In this document: one piece after another, positions 51,760-62,580 of the stretch | How the letters are laid out: each line of letters starts with the position of its first letter | Numbering within the stretch: position 1 is the stretch's first letter | NCBI GenBank assembly: GCA_023974075.1 | Contig: CM043798.1 | Span: 4,101,397 to 4,165,396 of the forward strand | Source of the DNA: Chaenocephalus aceratus | Taxonomy: Eukaryota; Chordata; Actinopteri; Perciformes; Channichthyidae | DNA: 64,000 bases | Direction: 5' to 3' | Program-made: the position numbers and the translations under genes | Notes under the pieces: model-generated | Seen by the model: the letters and a program-made list of their open reading frames with translations, nothing else | What the model was told of the DNA's origin: nothing | Database searches by the model: none

Positions 51760-52280
51760 GATCTCTGCAGTGGCAAACTGGAACTGCCCCACTACTGTGT
51801 CGGAGTTACGATCCTTTCTGGGCTTTGCTAGTTACTACAGGCGCTTTGTGGAGGGATTTGCCAAGCTTGCTGCCCCACTTCACCGATTAGTTGCAGAGGC
51901 TCAACAGACCCACAGCCGGAAGCAGCAGCAACCTCTGGGGGACAGTTGGACTGAAGAGAGCGACAGGAGTTTCCAGGATCTCAGAGCAAAGTTGGTGAGT
52001 GCACCTGTCCTGGCTTACGCAAACTTTTCCCTTCCATTCATTTTGGAAATTGATGCAAGTTATGGCGGTCTAGGGGCAGGTCTCTCGCAGGAGCAGGATG
52101 GAAAAGTGAGACCTGTAGCTTATGCCAGTCGTGGGTTGAAACCCACAGAAAGAAACATGTCCAATTACAGTTCCATGAAGCTTGAGTTCTTGGCATTAAA
52201 GTGGGCCATGACAGAGAAATTCCGGGACTACTTGCAGGGCCAAAAATGCATTGTCTGGACTGATAATAACCCCCCCAGCC
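51722..52280 (+). pseudogene. Gypsy pol, RT thumb and RNase H part (frameshifted, 3'-truncated)
   Basis: Continues RT ([24 protein letters not shown] region). It then reads RNase [50 protein letters not shown] and CIVWTDNNP with the last visible catalytic Asp. At about 52276 it runs into the inverted copy of the element's 3' end, so the last part of RNase H and the connection to integrase are missing. Confidence 0.9.
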
Positions 52281-52727
52281 ACGTGAAGAAATTATCTGAC
52301 AGCTAATCTAGAAAACAGTAGCACCGGCTACAATCTGCCCCCAATTTGTTGTATTGGCGACCCGCCGATATCACCCAGTACTATAACAGCTGATTAGTCC
52401 CAGGGTCTAAAATATGCAGCTACCATACTACTAAAACCAGGGACCCGAGAGGTTACAGCCCCAAGTAGCCTAACCTCTGCTACCTCAGGCAGGCGATGAG
52501 GGTTCGAGTGTTGACCCGCTGTTTTCCGAGCTGTTCTCCTTGGGGGCTCTGTCCCGCTTCCTGAAGCCACTGCGAGGGATGAGTTTAGAGGGGAACTATT
52601 AGAAGTGGCTGGTGTTATCTGGAGCGGTCTTGATTCTTCACCAAAGGACCTGGTCACCACAAAGAGACCATCACCCGCTTCTTCCTCAAGCGTGTCCCTG
52701 CCCATAGCCACGTGGTCCAAACCCAAT
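52276..52727 (-). repeat. Inverted internal duplicate of the gypsy 3' end
   Basis: This segment is the reverse complement of about 53629-54067: the pol C-terminus, the purine tract and the first ~53 bp of the 3' LTR. The minus-strand ORF 52394-52726 therefore repeats the last ~106 residues of the integrase ORF (GRDTLEEEAGDGLFVVTRSF). Both junctions carry the motif AGCCACGTG, and CACGTG is itself a palindrome. The duplicate replaces the RNase H end and the integrase zinc-binding region. Confidence 0.95.
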
Positions 52728-53953
52728 CAGATATTGGCAATTGACTTTACTCTCCTTGAACCCTCGCAAGAGGGCAAAGAAAATGTCCTTGTAATGACTG
52801 ACGTGTTTTCAAAGTTCACCCAGGCTGTAGCAACGAAGGACCAACGTGCCTCAACAGTAGCACAGGTTCTGGTGACAGTGAGTGGTTTTACAAGTTTGGA
52901 GTGCCCGCTCGTCTTCACTCTGACCAGGGTAGGAATGTTGAGAGTGCCCTTATTCAACAGCTATGTGAACTCTACGACATTCAGAAAACCCGGACTACAC
53001 CATACCACCCCCAGGGTAACGGGCAGTGTGAGCGGTTCAACCGGACTCTCCATGATTTACTCCGTACGCTCCCAATTGAAAGGAAGCAGAATTGGTCTAG
53101 ATACTTGCCTCAGGTTACGTTTGCATACAACATCACCATCCACCAATCTACCGGTGAGTGCCCTTACTACCTTATGTTTGGACAGGAGCCTCATTTACCT
53201 GTCGACTTCCTCCTGGGAAGAGTTCCAGAACCTTCCCATGGAAGGGTTGAAACCTGGGTCCAGGAGCATCAAAAACGACTACAGGTGGCCTACGACGGGG
53301 CACGTTGGAGAATGGAGAAAGCTGCAAACTCTCGCAAGGAACGCCATGACGCTGGAGCTAATGCCAGCGACCTGCAGGAAACACAGCTGGTCTACGTGAG
53401 AGACCACAGCAGAAGAGGAAGAGTCAAAATCCAGGACCGGTGGAGCCCAGTCATCCATGTGGTGATCAAAGCCCCCAGTGCTGGGGGCTCCACATATTCC
53501 GTAACCCCCTTGGACGATCCCCACAAAGTGAAACACCTCCATCGATGTATGATCAAACCTGTACCGCCTAATCTTTGCCCTCAAGGATCTGCAAGAGAGG
53601 ACCCCAGTAATGCCCCCACTGAGAGTGAGGACCACGTGGCTATGGGCAGGGACACGCTTGAGGAAGAAGCGGGTGATGGTCTCTTTGTGGTGACCAGGTC
53701 CTTTGGTGAAGAATCAAGACCGCTCCAGATAACACCAGCCACTTCTAATAGTTCCCCTCTAAACTCATCCCTCGCAGTGGCTTCAGGAAGCGGGACAGAG
53801 CCCCCAAGGAGAACAGCTCGGAAAACAGCGGGTCAACACTCGAACCCTCATCGCCTGCCTGAGGTAGCAGAGGTTAGGCTACTTGGGGCTGTAACCTCTC
53901 GGGTCCCTGGTTTTAGTAGTATGGTAGCTGCATATTTTAGACCCTGGGACTAA
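52728..53953 (+). pseudogene. Gypsy pol, integrase core and C-terminus (N-terminus lost, frameshifted)
   Basis: The DDE core is visible: QILAIDFTLLEP and VLVMTDVFSKFTQ in the frame of 52605-53399, then, after a shift near 52870, RLHSDQGRNVES and GNGQCERFNRTLHDLL (second Asp and Glu) in the frame of 52901-53953. MFGQEPHLPVDFLLG and the basic GPY/F-like C-terminal domain (DRWSPVIHVVIK) follow. The H2C2 zinc finger is absent because of the upstream rearrangement. Integration must have relied on a helper copy. Confidence 0.9.
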
Positions 53954-54014
53954 TCAGCTGTTATAGTACTGGGTGATATCGGCGGGTCGCCAATACAACA
54001 AATTGGGGGCAGAT

Positions 54015-55182
54015 TGTAGCCGGTGCTACTGTTTTCTAGATTAGCTGTCAGATAATTTCTTCACGTGGCTGGGCCGCCACTGCCCCTTTAAGACACACCC
54101 CCCCTCTTTAGTCAGCTGGCCCTTCCATATAAGGAAAACGCGCAGCTGTAGGTAGTTTAGCACCTCCCGCCACACTTTAAATGCCCACTCACTCCTCACC
54201 CAAATCAGCTGTGACTATTACGAGTGTTCTGTTCCAGTTATCGTTGTCTGGCTGATAGGAGTGTATTCCCCCTATACGAGGTATGTGAAGCTGCTGTTGG
54301 GACTTGTTAGAACATTCAGTGTGCCACTACATTGTTAACATGTGGCATGTAAACGCCAGGCTTCTTGACGGCCCCAGCAGAGACTGTAGAGAATCACCGT
54401 TGCGGAGGTGTCCAGTGAGGTGATGATTGAGTGAATGTGTTTGCATCAGAGGTAGGAGATTAATTGTATGTACATTGAAGGACATTCATATAAGTCTGTT
54501 ATACAGGTTCTAATCTCCTTTCTCCATTTATTTTAGGATTAGTTTGCTACCGTTTTGCCTACCTTCTATGTTTTACTTATTGACTAGTTTGTTGTACTGT
54601 GTACAAACTAGTAATTTAAATCTTTAAAGCTACAGCACCCTCCTTGTAACGACCCACCCTGTCCCACAAGGTCGAATACTGTCATTTTGCTTATCCTTCT
54701 TCAGTGACGATCCTGGCCATACTGTGGAGTGGAGCATGTGGTTTGCTGGGCACTTTTTGCATGCAGATATGAGTGTTGATTGAATACAGCTACACGTGGT
54801 GATATTGTGGTTTTGGGGAAATCCTCAGCAGTTGGCCAGAAGAATCACTTTTTAACTATTTAACTATCACTTTATTTGTGATATTGTAATTATTCTCTCC
54901 TTGTCAGAGCCAGCCTTCAATTGTGGAACTTCGGTGTGTCGACTGGGAAAGCTGAATAAATTGTATAATCTGCATTTTAAACATTTGAACTTTTACTTGA
55001 TTATTTATATAATAAACGTTTGTAAACATTTGAACTTGAGGCCGCGTCCCTGTCCATCCTTTTATTCTTATCTGCGTGACTTGTCCTAAGGGCTCGTATT
55101 GGGGAACCCAGGTTAGCGTTAAGTATCCTAACCCCCTTTTATTATCGCAGCCCCCCCCCCTTCCCTGGTGGGGCAGGTCACA
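54015..55182 (+). repeat. Gypsy 3' LTR
   Basis: 1,168 bp, followed by the target duplication CATA at 55183-55186. Its first ~55 bp are also present, inverted, at 52276-52333. Confidence 0.95.
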
Positions 55183-55720
55183 CATACCTGCAAGATTGAC
55201 CTGTGACAAATGTCAGCGATGTGAACAGAACTGTCACCCTACTTTCACCTGCACCCAGCAGCAAGCGGGAGAACGATATCTCATACAGTTCACACAGTAA
55301 TGGAACAGTTGTTAAGCATTATTTTGTCCAACTTGTCTCTACATTATGAATTTGTTGTTTGTCTAAACTGCTAAGAAGCTGACAGCTGAGTTAGAACAGA
55401 AAGACATGCAGGCCATAATCACTAGACGCTCAAAAGAGGAATGTGTGTGTAAGGCTTACATGAACTGAATTGAAACACTGTCCATTAGTTGATTGATAAA
55501 CAAGACATTCAAGTCAAAGTTTTAGGCATTTTCATTTGTAGCATGCTGTAAATATGGACTATGAATGAACACATGCAATGTGGAAACACACACATAGGTT
55601 TATTCTCAATACTCATAACAGTATCAGACACAATGACATTACTGAGAGTGAAGATGACATGAACATATAGTTACTGTTTGGCACTGAAGACAAAATACAG
55701 TATATTGCATTTACCTCTTC
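55183..55720. other. Right flank of the gypsy element
   Basis: No supported gene. Short open stretches on both strands have no recognisable motif. Confidence 0.45.
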
Positions 55721-55735
55721 CTCTAACTCTCTCTC

Positions 55736-55956
55736 CGATATTGGCCTCCATTGTTGTGCACATAACTCTTGACCTCAAGAGACTTTAATATGATAGTTTG
55801 GATTGTTTGAAATGGGGCTGAGGTTCTTATCCAGTCAGTGTATAACCTCCAGAAGACAGCGGTCGACACGACCCCAGTTAGTAGGAGAGACAGGAGTACC
55901 AGCACAGCAGCAAAACCTAATCCAGCAGCAATCCACCCAAAAATTAAGGCCCACCT
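55736..55956 (-). CDS. Possible last exon of an unknown membrane protein
   Basis: After an acceptor-like TTTTTTTCAG|GTGGGC (minus strand, about 55956) an open frame of about 73 codons runs to a TAG near 55736. It reads WALIFGWIAAGLGFAAVLVL, then LSLLLTGVVSTAVFWRLYTD: one strong membrane segment. A charged tail ends GGQYRRES. It looks like a terminal exon of a single-pass membrane protein. I cannot name it or connect it to upstream exons. Confidence 0.35.
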
Positions 55957-56808
55957 GAAAAAAAATCGTTATATTTAGCATTAAATAACGTACACTTAAA
56001 CTGATATAGCTTTTTTGGGTGAATAAAATAAATGTTGCTTCTGCCCACGTCCTCAGCAGTACATGGCTATGCTCCTATATGTTTCTCCACTGGTCTACTG
56101 TAGGTAATACACTGATTATGGATATATACCACACACTACCCCACTTCAAAAGACCAGAACTATCCCCTTAAGGGCAGCTGTTGATGTTCACAACAACAAA
56201 AAACGCATGCAGATGGTTGTAGTCTGTAGCCAGCCAGTGGTAGATCTGGCCGTGGTGGAGCATGGTGGTGGGCAGCAGTGTGACTTCTAGCTGTCATGGT
56301 GATGTTCATATGACAAGGGACTGCCAGCTTGAACTTTACAGAGAGCAGAGTTCACTAGTGGCACCTCACAGGGATACCTATGGTGCAGAAGCAGCGGTGA
56401 AGTCCTTGTAGATCCCTGGCACTTTGAGGGCAGACAGATCCAGCAGCTCTCAGCTCTCAGAGACATCAACACATCAACTATTCTGTGTGCATAGCTTACT
56501 TTCACATAACTACTAATCTCTCACTTTACTCTCTCTGACATTGTTCTCTGCTTTGGATTTGTGGACATCCCAGCCATGTTCTCTTCCGGGCCTGGTTTTA
56601 CACACTGTGGGTGTACAGCTGAGTACTGGGGACCCACTGGGAGTCATGTGACTGGAGCAGGAGAGTAACACACGTCACACCTGCAGCCATGATGCTCCAG
56701 CGCAACAGGGGTCGAGTCTTTCAGCCCCACCTGTAAGAAGAGAAACAAATTAAATACGTATTCAGTTTGCTTTGTATTATTTTTTTTATTTTTTATTATG
56801 TATTTTAC
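55957..56808. other. Region between the two candidate exons
   Basis: A second acceptor-like site (CTTACAG|GTGGGGCTGAAAGAC, minus strand, about 56731) opens a short frame that soon stops. I see no convincing gene. Confidence 0.35.
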
Positions 56809-56911
56809 CAAATCCATTCGGCACGAGGCTCACACAAAGCAGGAAGAAGACAACCTGCTGGAAACGTCCCCACTGACCAAGAAAAGAGATGGAGTCAGCA
56901 AAGTCCTTCAT
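56809..56911 (-). pseudogene. slc22 first-exon-like fragment
   Basis: Starts MKDFADSISFLGQWGRFQQV and continues VFFLLCVSLVPNGFG, clearly similar to exon 1 of the slc22 gene (23016-23222). After 34 codons it meets GTAAAATAC in place of the rest of the exon. It is either a short alternative first exon or a truncated remnant of a tandem paralogue. No further slc22 exons were found between here and the gypsy element. Confidence 0.7.
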
Positions 56912-57243
56912 AGTGTAAGCATATCTAGGATGACGGTGACATCATCTGTCTTCCTGGAAATGTAATATAGGTAGTGATAGTGGCATAAAAGAGGATGGGA
57001 CATTCCTATTCAGCCACAACCTTGTCTCAGCATGACAGACAGTACAAGCAACACAATAACTTGATCCTCAACTGAACTGTCAGTACACAGCCTCAGGTGC
57101 CTGTCAACCATTGTTTGCATGATTCACTCTTTTTTAAAACTGTATTTATGCAAAGCAGGTTCACTGAGTGATATGCTCCTCCTTCTAGGAACGCCCTGAT
57201 CATTTTGTTCGTTCTTCCCCCTTAAGATACACAAGCTATGCAT

Positions 57244-57866
57244 ACCCCTTCTAAGGGACAACATGGGTCAAAAATGACCCGTATTGACTTACAATGTTAT
57301 TTCATGCATGGCTGAGTGTTTCTTAGCTATATTTATTTAATCATTTAATATTCCAAGTATTCATTAAATATCTTGTTTTTGATCACCACACATCATTATT
57401 TTCAATAACCTTGTAGGAACTAAAACAGTTTTTGTAGTAATACATCAGGTCAAGTCCACGGTAAACATGTTCCTAAAATAAAAGCTTCCTATCAGATTCC
57501 TTTGTGAATACATGCTTGGTCCAAATCACTGTAAAATAATTATTTATAACTAAATAATTATTATAGTATGTCTTTTTTTTTTTTTATCACACCTACATAA
57601 ATTACGTAAACCTGATGTAGAAATACAAAAACGATTTTAGTTCATAAATTAAGAAAGGTAGAATGAAAATAATGAAAAAAACAATATATTTAATGAATAC
57701 TTGGAATATTAAATGATTAAATTAATTAAGAATTTGTGATGATCAAAAACAAGTTAATTGAGGAATACCTGGAATTCTGAATTATTAAAGTAATTTGTTG
57801 CAAAGATATTTACAATTAAAACTCTCTCGGGTCACTTTTGACCCATGTTGTGTATCAAAGGGTTAA
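57244..57866. mobile_element. piggyBac-like MITE
   Basis: ACAACATGGGTCAAAAATGACCCG (57259-57282) is mirrored by CGGGTCACTTTTGACCCATGTTGTG (57829-57853). TTAA follows at 57863-57866. A second inverted pair (TAATATTCCAAGTATTCATTAAAT against ATTTAATGAATACTTGGAATATTA) lies inside. The terminus CCCTTTGATACACAACATGG is piggyBac-like. The left end is decayed. Confidence 0.6.
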
Positions 57867-58276
57867 GAAAGACAGTGATAAGCACAAATGCACGTCACAC
57901 TGTACAGATGCATACAGAAAACACTTTTCAAATGACTACGATCACCTTTGTAAAATGACATTCAAGATAATGAATTAAAACCCCTGTATTATGATACATA
58001 TCGCCTTTACCAGAGTTTTGTCAGTAAAGTAAACAACTGTTTCAACCTTTAGAAGCAATAGTTGTCAAAGTCAAAAAGCGATGGATAAATACAGTTATTT
58101 TGATAAAGATCTTCACTGAAAATATTTGAAATTACACAATGCTCAGTGCTGTAATAATTCATTTTTAAGTCATTCTAAACTTGTTTATAGCAATAATACT
58201 ACAGTCTGAGACAGTTTTTATTATTTTATAGAGACTCTATAAAAAAAACGTAATCATACATATATATATAATATAT

Positions 58277-58324
<48 letters not shown>

Positions 58325-59020
58325 TGCTTTGTAACTTTTCAAATACGTTTTTGTTTTTATTATGAACCCAATCAACACATATATGTGTTCACTCTAGTTG
58401 TTTTGTTTCCTGTCTGCACTTCACCATCAGATCAAAAATGCAGATAAACCCAAGACGACTAGTTTCCACAGAACTGGTGAAAGAAAGCGGAGAAAATGAG
58501 GAGATATCTTTAAAGTCAAATTGAATTTTTATCCGGTCAAGTCATCTAACAGTTCTGGTCAATGCATTGTAATCCCCTCTTAGAATACCATATTGTTGTG
58601 ACTTTAAACACATTTGAAATAAAGTCTGAAACAAATAAGACATGACACAACATGGAATGAACAAGAGAGAAAAAGAAACAAACAAAAAGATGCGTGTCAA
58701 CAATTCAACTCCTGAGCGACAGTGCAGAGAGCATGTTGTAAATACCAGAGAGCCATACGAACATGGTGGAGTACTGCATTAAGTGAAGTACTTTACTGCT
58801 TCAGAGGTACTTTCACTTTACTGAACTAACATTTCATTTCATACCACTTCAAACTGCAGTATACATTTCGGAGAGAAATACAGTTGTTGTAATACAAACC
58901 GTTTTATGAAAACTACTGTGAAGCTATTTTGAAGATTGAGGATGGATGAACTAGCAATTTATTTGCTTTGCAGGTACTGGCAGATCCTGACATGCTGCAG
59001 CAACCTCAGCCTACAGCCTG
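57867..59020. other. A/T-rich intergenic region
   Basis: No gene found. Contains an (AT)n microsatellite at 58255-58322. Confidence 0.6.
58255..58322. repeat. (AT)n microsatellite
   Basis: Interrupted TA repeats over about 68 bp. Confidence 0.95.
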
Positions 59021-59216
59021 TGTTAGGTTTGATGCACCCTCCAACATGCTACAACACCCTTCCACACACCCACACACTGCGCACACTACTGACAGTCTGA
59101 TTCTTCCATAGACTATTCATCAGAGGTGTTCTTCTATAACCTGTTAAATAAACATATATTGGGCATTTAACTCTGTGTGGCCTCCCTATTTGTTCCAGCC
59201 TTTGGATGTTGTAACA
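59021..59216 (+). repeat. Putative 5' LTR of the Gmr1-like element
   Basis: Begins TGTTAGG and ends TTGTAACA (5-bp inverted ends TGTTA/TAACA), directly before the primer-binding site. TTAAATAAAC at about 59144 could be the polyadenylation signal. The right end is well placed; the left end is a guess because no second LTR is available. Confidence 0.45.
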
Positions 59217-59218
59217 AG

Positions 59219-59236
59219 TGGGGGCTCGTCCGAGAT
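59219..59236 (+). promoter_or_regulatory. tRNA-Pro-type primer-binding site
   Basis: TGGGGGCTCGTCCGAGAT matches the proline-tRNA primer-binding site used by many retroelements at 17 of 18 positions. It starts two bases after the presumed LTR end. Confidence 0.75.
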
Positions 59237-59778
59237 AATTTCCGGTGCTGGATAAAGGACATGGTGACCTATTTCAGTCAGGGAGTGTTCACACAGCTGG
59301 TTGGTTGACTCTGAGTTTGTAGGGGAAAATAGGTCAGGTTGATCTTACTCTATGTCTAAGTAACTGGTCTTACTCACAGTTGTGTTTATGTCCAAGGCAA
59401 GCTATGTTTTCCGGTATTGCTGTTTGGTGTTAAAGGCTGTCAAATGTTTGGAACCCTTATTCCTGTTAGGTATAAGCAATGAGAGACACAAGTTGTCTCC
59501 ATTGAACCTTTTTTTGTTTTTGTTTGTTATTTTTGTGTAGTAAGTGGCTAGAGTGCACTCCATGACTGCCTAGGTAATTTTCAATTGCTGAGAATTAACC
59601 GGGTCACTGGGCTTTTGTGCTTAAAAGCCTACCACAATTCTACACGAAGACTAGGGTTGAGTGAGTCAGTAAGCATTTGGTAAGGTAGTTAGCCAGAGGA
59701 GTGGGGTCTCCATATGTAAAACTGTCTTTCACTATCAGTACTGCTGGAAAAACCTTGCCTTGGTCGGTAAACAGTTAA

Positions 59779-61355
59779 ATGGCTTCTATTGAAGATTTTG
59801 TTGAGTCCCCAAATGAGGATTGTTGAGTACTTATAAAAAAGATCAGCTTTTGAGAGTGGCTGACCATTACGGTCTTGAACTTCCCAAAAAGTTGAATAAA
59901 GAGGAGTTGTTGGTAGAAATAAAGGCACAGTTAGTGGAAAAAAGTGTTTTGTCTGTCTTTCTGGGGCCTGCCTCCCAACAGTCAATTGAGTCAGGTAATG
60001 TTTCAGGTGTGGCTCCAGTCCTGTCTGGACTTGAGGTTGGACTGTCATTTAAAGAACAGAAGGAGCTTCTAATGCTACACTTGGAACGTGATGTGGAGAT
60101 AGAAAAGTTGAGACAAAATGCCCGTCTTCAGGAAGCAGAGATCGCTCAAGTTCAGGTTAGACAAGAACTAGACTTGGAGCGCTATAGATTGGAGCTGATG
60201 AGTGAAGGTAAGCTTCCATCTGAGACCAGGAGAGCTGCAGAGACCGTAGGTCAGGTTCCTACAAATCAAGCATTTGATATTGCTGTTAATTTGAGGATAG
60301 TTCCGAGGTTCAACGAAAAGGACCCAGACATTTTCTTTGTGTTATTTGAGCGTCTAGCAGAGGCACGAGACTGGTCTGATGTTGAGCGCACCCTTCTGCT
60401 TCAGTGTGTCTTCACTGGAAAGGCCCAGGAGGCTTTCGCTGCCATGACCGCTGAAGACAGTAGCAATTACCAGTTGGTGAAAGCTGCTGTGCTTCAGGCA
60501 TTTGAGTTAGTACCTGAAGCATATCGACAGCGCTTTAGGTTACTCAGAAAAGAGAAGCAGTCACATATGGAGTTTGCTCGTGATTTAACCACTAGTTTCA
60601 ACCGTTGGTGTGTTTCCTCACAGGTGAAAACTCTGGAAGATCTGCAGGAGCTTATCTTGCTTGAGCAATTCAAAGGTACCTTGCCTGACCGTGTTGTTAC
60701 CTACATTAATGAGCAGAAAGTAAACCTAGTTTCAGAGGCAGCCAAGCTGGCAGATGAGTTTACTCTGACCCATAAGGTGTTTTTTGGCGACAGCCGTGGT
60801 CGTGGAGATGCGGGATACAAAGAGAGTAGTGCGGGGGCTCACTTCGGTAAAGGTGTTTCAGAAGGAAAAGATACGTTTCCAGCTAGGATTGATCTTGGGA
60901 ATCGGGGTAAGTTTGACCCCAATCGTATTTGTAATTACTGTTTTAATAAAGGACACTGGAGAAACGATTGTCCTGAGTGGAAGAGAAAGTCCAGGCCTGG
61001 GCCTGTGTCGGCAAAAGCGTCTGGGGCTGTAGCGTCGTTACGTGCAGTGGAAAGGGAAAATGTCATTGCGGCTGTGCGGAAACACACTCAGTCCTCCTTA
61101 TCTGAATCGGTAATTCAGGCTCCTGTCAGTGAACATGAGGAGATAGACCCTGGTTATAAAGCTTTTGTGTCTGATGGTTTTGTTTCACTGGTCGGGAGTA
61201 AAGAGAAAGTACCGGTAAAGATATTAAGGGACTCAGGGGCGTTGGACTCGTTTATTGTTGGTTCTGTGTTACCTTTCTCTCCTAAGACAGACACCGGTTC
61301 CAGTGTTGAGGTCCGGGGGGATGGGATTAACCGTCTTCTCTGCTCCACAGCATAA
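59779..61355 (+). pseudogene. Gmr1-like gag and protease start
   Basis: The likely start is the ATG at 59779 (MASIEDFVESPNED). A one-base loss near 59820 breaks the frame, which resumes as a 511-codon ORF (59820-61355). The middle (QRFRLLRKEKQSHMEFARDL, FNRWC, LEDLQELILLEQFKGTLPDR) is the SCAN-like capsid domain typical of this group. A CCHC knuckle (CNYCFNKGHWRNDC) follows, then the protease active-site region (ILRDSGALDSFI). The protease continues in another frame after about 61325 (HKLTLVSSLL, ILGNDLAGD). Gag would form particles; this copy is inactive. Confidence 0.82.
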
Positions 61356-62559
61356 ACTCACATTAGTCTCCAGTCTGCTGCAAGGGGAAGTGGTCATGGG
61401 AGTGCGTCCGTCTCTGCCTATGGGGGGCATACAGATCATCTTGGGAAATGACCTGGCTGGTGACCGGGTATGGCCTGAGTCTCCAATCTCCCAGGTAGAA
61501 GGTGCCAAGTTCCCCAAAACCCCTTCTGTGATGCCTGCCAGCGGCGCAGTAACACGTGCTGCCAGCCGTATTGTTTGTGACCTTACAAAAAAAAAAAAAA
61601 AGAATCTGTATTTCCTGTGCCTACCTTTCCTTTGCCTTTGTCTTGTAGCGACCTTGGGAAAGAGCAAAAGAACGATCCCACCCTTCAGGCTCTGTACAGC
61701 CAAGTTCTACCGGATGAGGAGTTCAGAAGTGCAGCCCTTGGTTATTTTTCTCCAGGACGGTTTGTTGGTGAGAAAGTGGGTTCCCCAGGGAGATTGTTTT
61801 ATGGGTGAGGAAGTTGTGCAAGTTGTGTTACCCAGTAAGTTAAGACTCACTGTGCTTCAGACTGCTCATGATGGCATTGCAGGTCATCTAGGTGTGAAAA
61901 AAACATATAATCGGGTTGGCCGTTATTTTTACTGGCCACTTCTGAAGAAAGACATTGATGCTTTCATTAAAACTTGCAACACTTGTCAGTTGACTGGCAA
62001 ACCGAATCAGGTCATTAAACCTGCGCCTCTGTATCCAATTCCAGTTGTTGGTAATCCATTTGAGCATCTGATTGTAGATTGTGTTGAACCATTACCACGC
62101 TCCAAAGCAGGGAACAACTTTTTGCTTACAGTCATGTGTCAAGCTACACGTTATCCTGCTGCCTATCCCCTTAGGAATATCACCACCAGGTCAGTTGTAA
62201 AAGCACTGACACAATTTATAACTATTTTTGGTCTCCCGAAGATCATCCAGTCAGATCAGGGGACTAACTTCACTTCAAAGTTGTTTGCCGAGGTGTTACA
62301 GCAGTTGAATATCAAACATTCACAGTCAAGTGCCTATCATCCTCAGAGCCAGGGAGCACTTGAGAGGTTCCACCAATCCTTGAAGTCTCTCCTCCGTTCA
62401 TATTGTACGGAGTTGGAACGTGACTGGGAAGAAGGGTTACCCTGGTTGATGCTGGCGGCAAGGGAGGTTTCACAGGGGAGTTTAGGTTTTAGCCCTAATG
62501 ACCTGGTTTTTGGTCACAATGTAAGGGGCCCGTTGGCCACCCTACACGAGGATTGGTAA
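61255..62559 (+). pseudogene. Gmr1-like protease C-terminus and integrase
   Basis: 434 codons are open. A poly-A run and a frame change separate the protease end from a conserved linker (DPTLQALYSQVLPDEE, seen in the alternative frame at 61617-61808). Integrase has the H2C2 zinc finger (H-x-GHLGVKKTYNRVGRYFYWP, C-x2-C in CNTCQ). It has the DDE core with LIVDCVEPLP, IQSDQGTNFTSKLF and HPQSQGALERFHQSL. It ends LHEDW at a stop (62557). The downstream frame 62581-63750 continues pol. Confidence 0.85.
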
Positions 62560-62580
62560 GCCAAGAAGGCCCCGTCAAGT

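Larger units (their letters stand above)
47577..55182 (+). mobile_element. Ty3/gypsy LTR retrotransposon, young but rearranged
   Basis: The LTRs (47577-48748 and 54015-55182) begin TGTAGCC and end GGTCACA. The 4-bp target duplication CATA (47573-47576; 55183-55186) flanks the element. A purine-rich AATTGGGGGCAGA precedes the 3' LTR. The order is gag, protease, RT, RNase H, integrase. The pol region carries a frameshift near 51735, an inverted copy of the element's own 3' end (52276-52727) in place of the RNase H end and integrase N-terminus, and another shift near 52870. Confidence 0.95.

Noticed and set aside
52394..52726. Separate minus-strand gene inside the gypsy element
   Set aside because: It is an inverted copy of the end of the integrase ORF.
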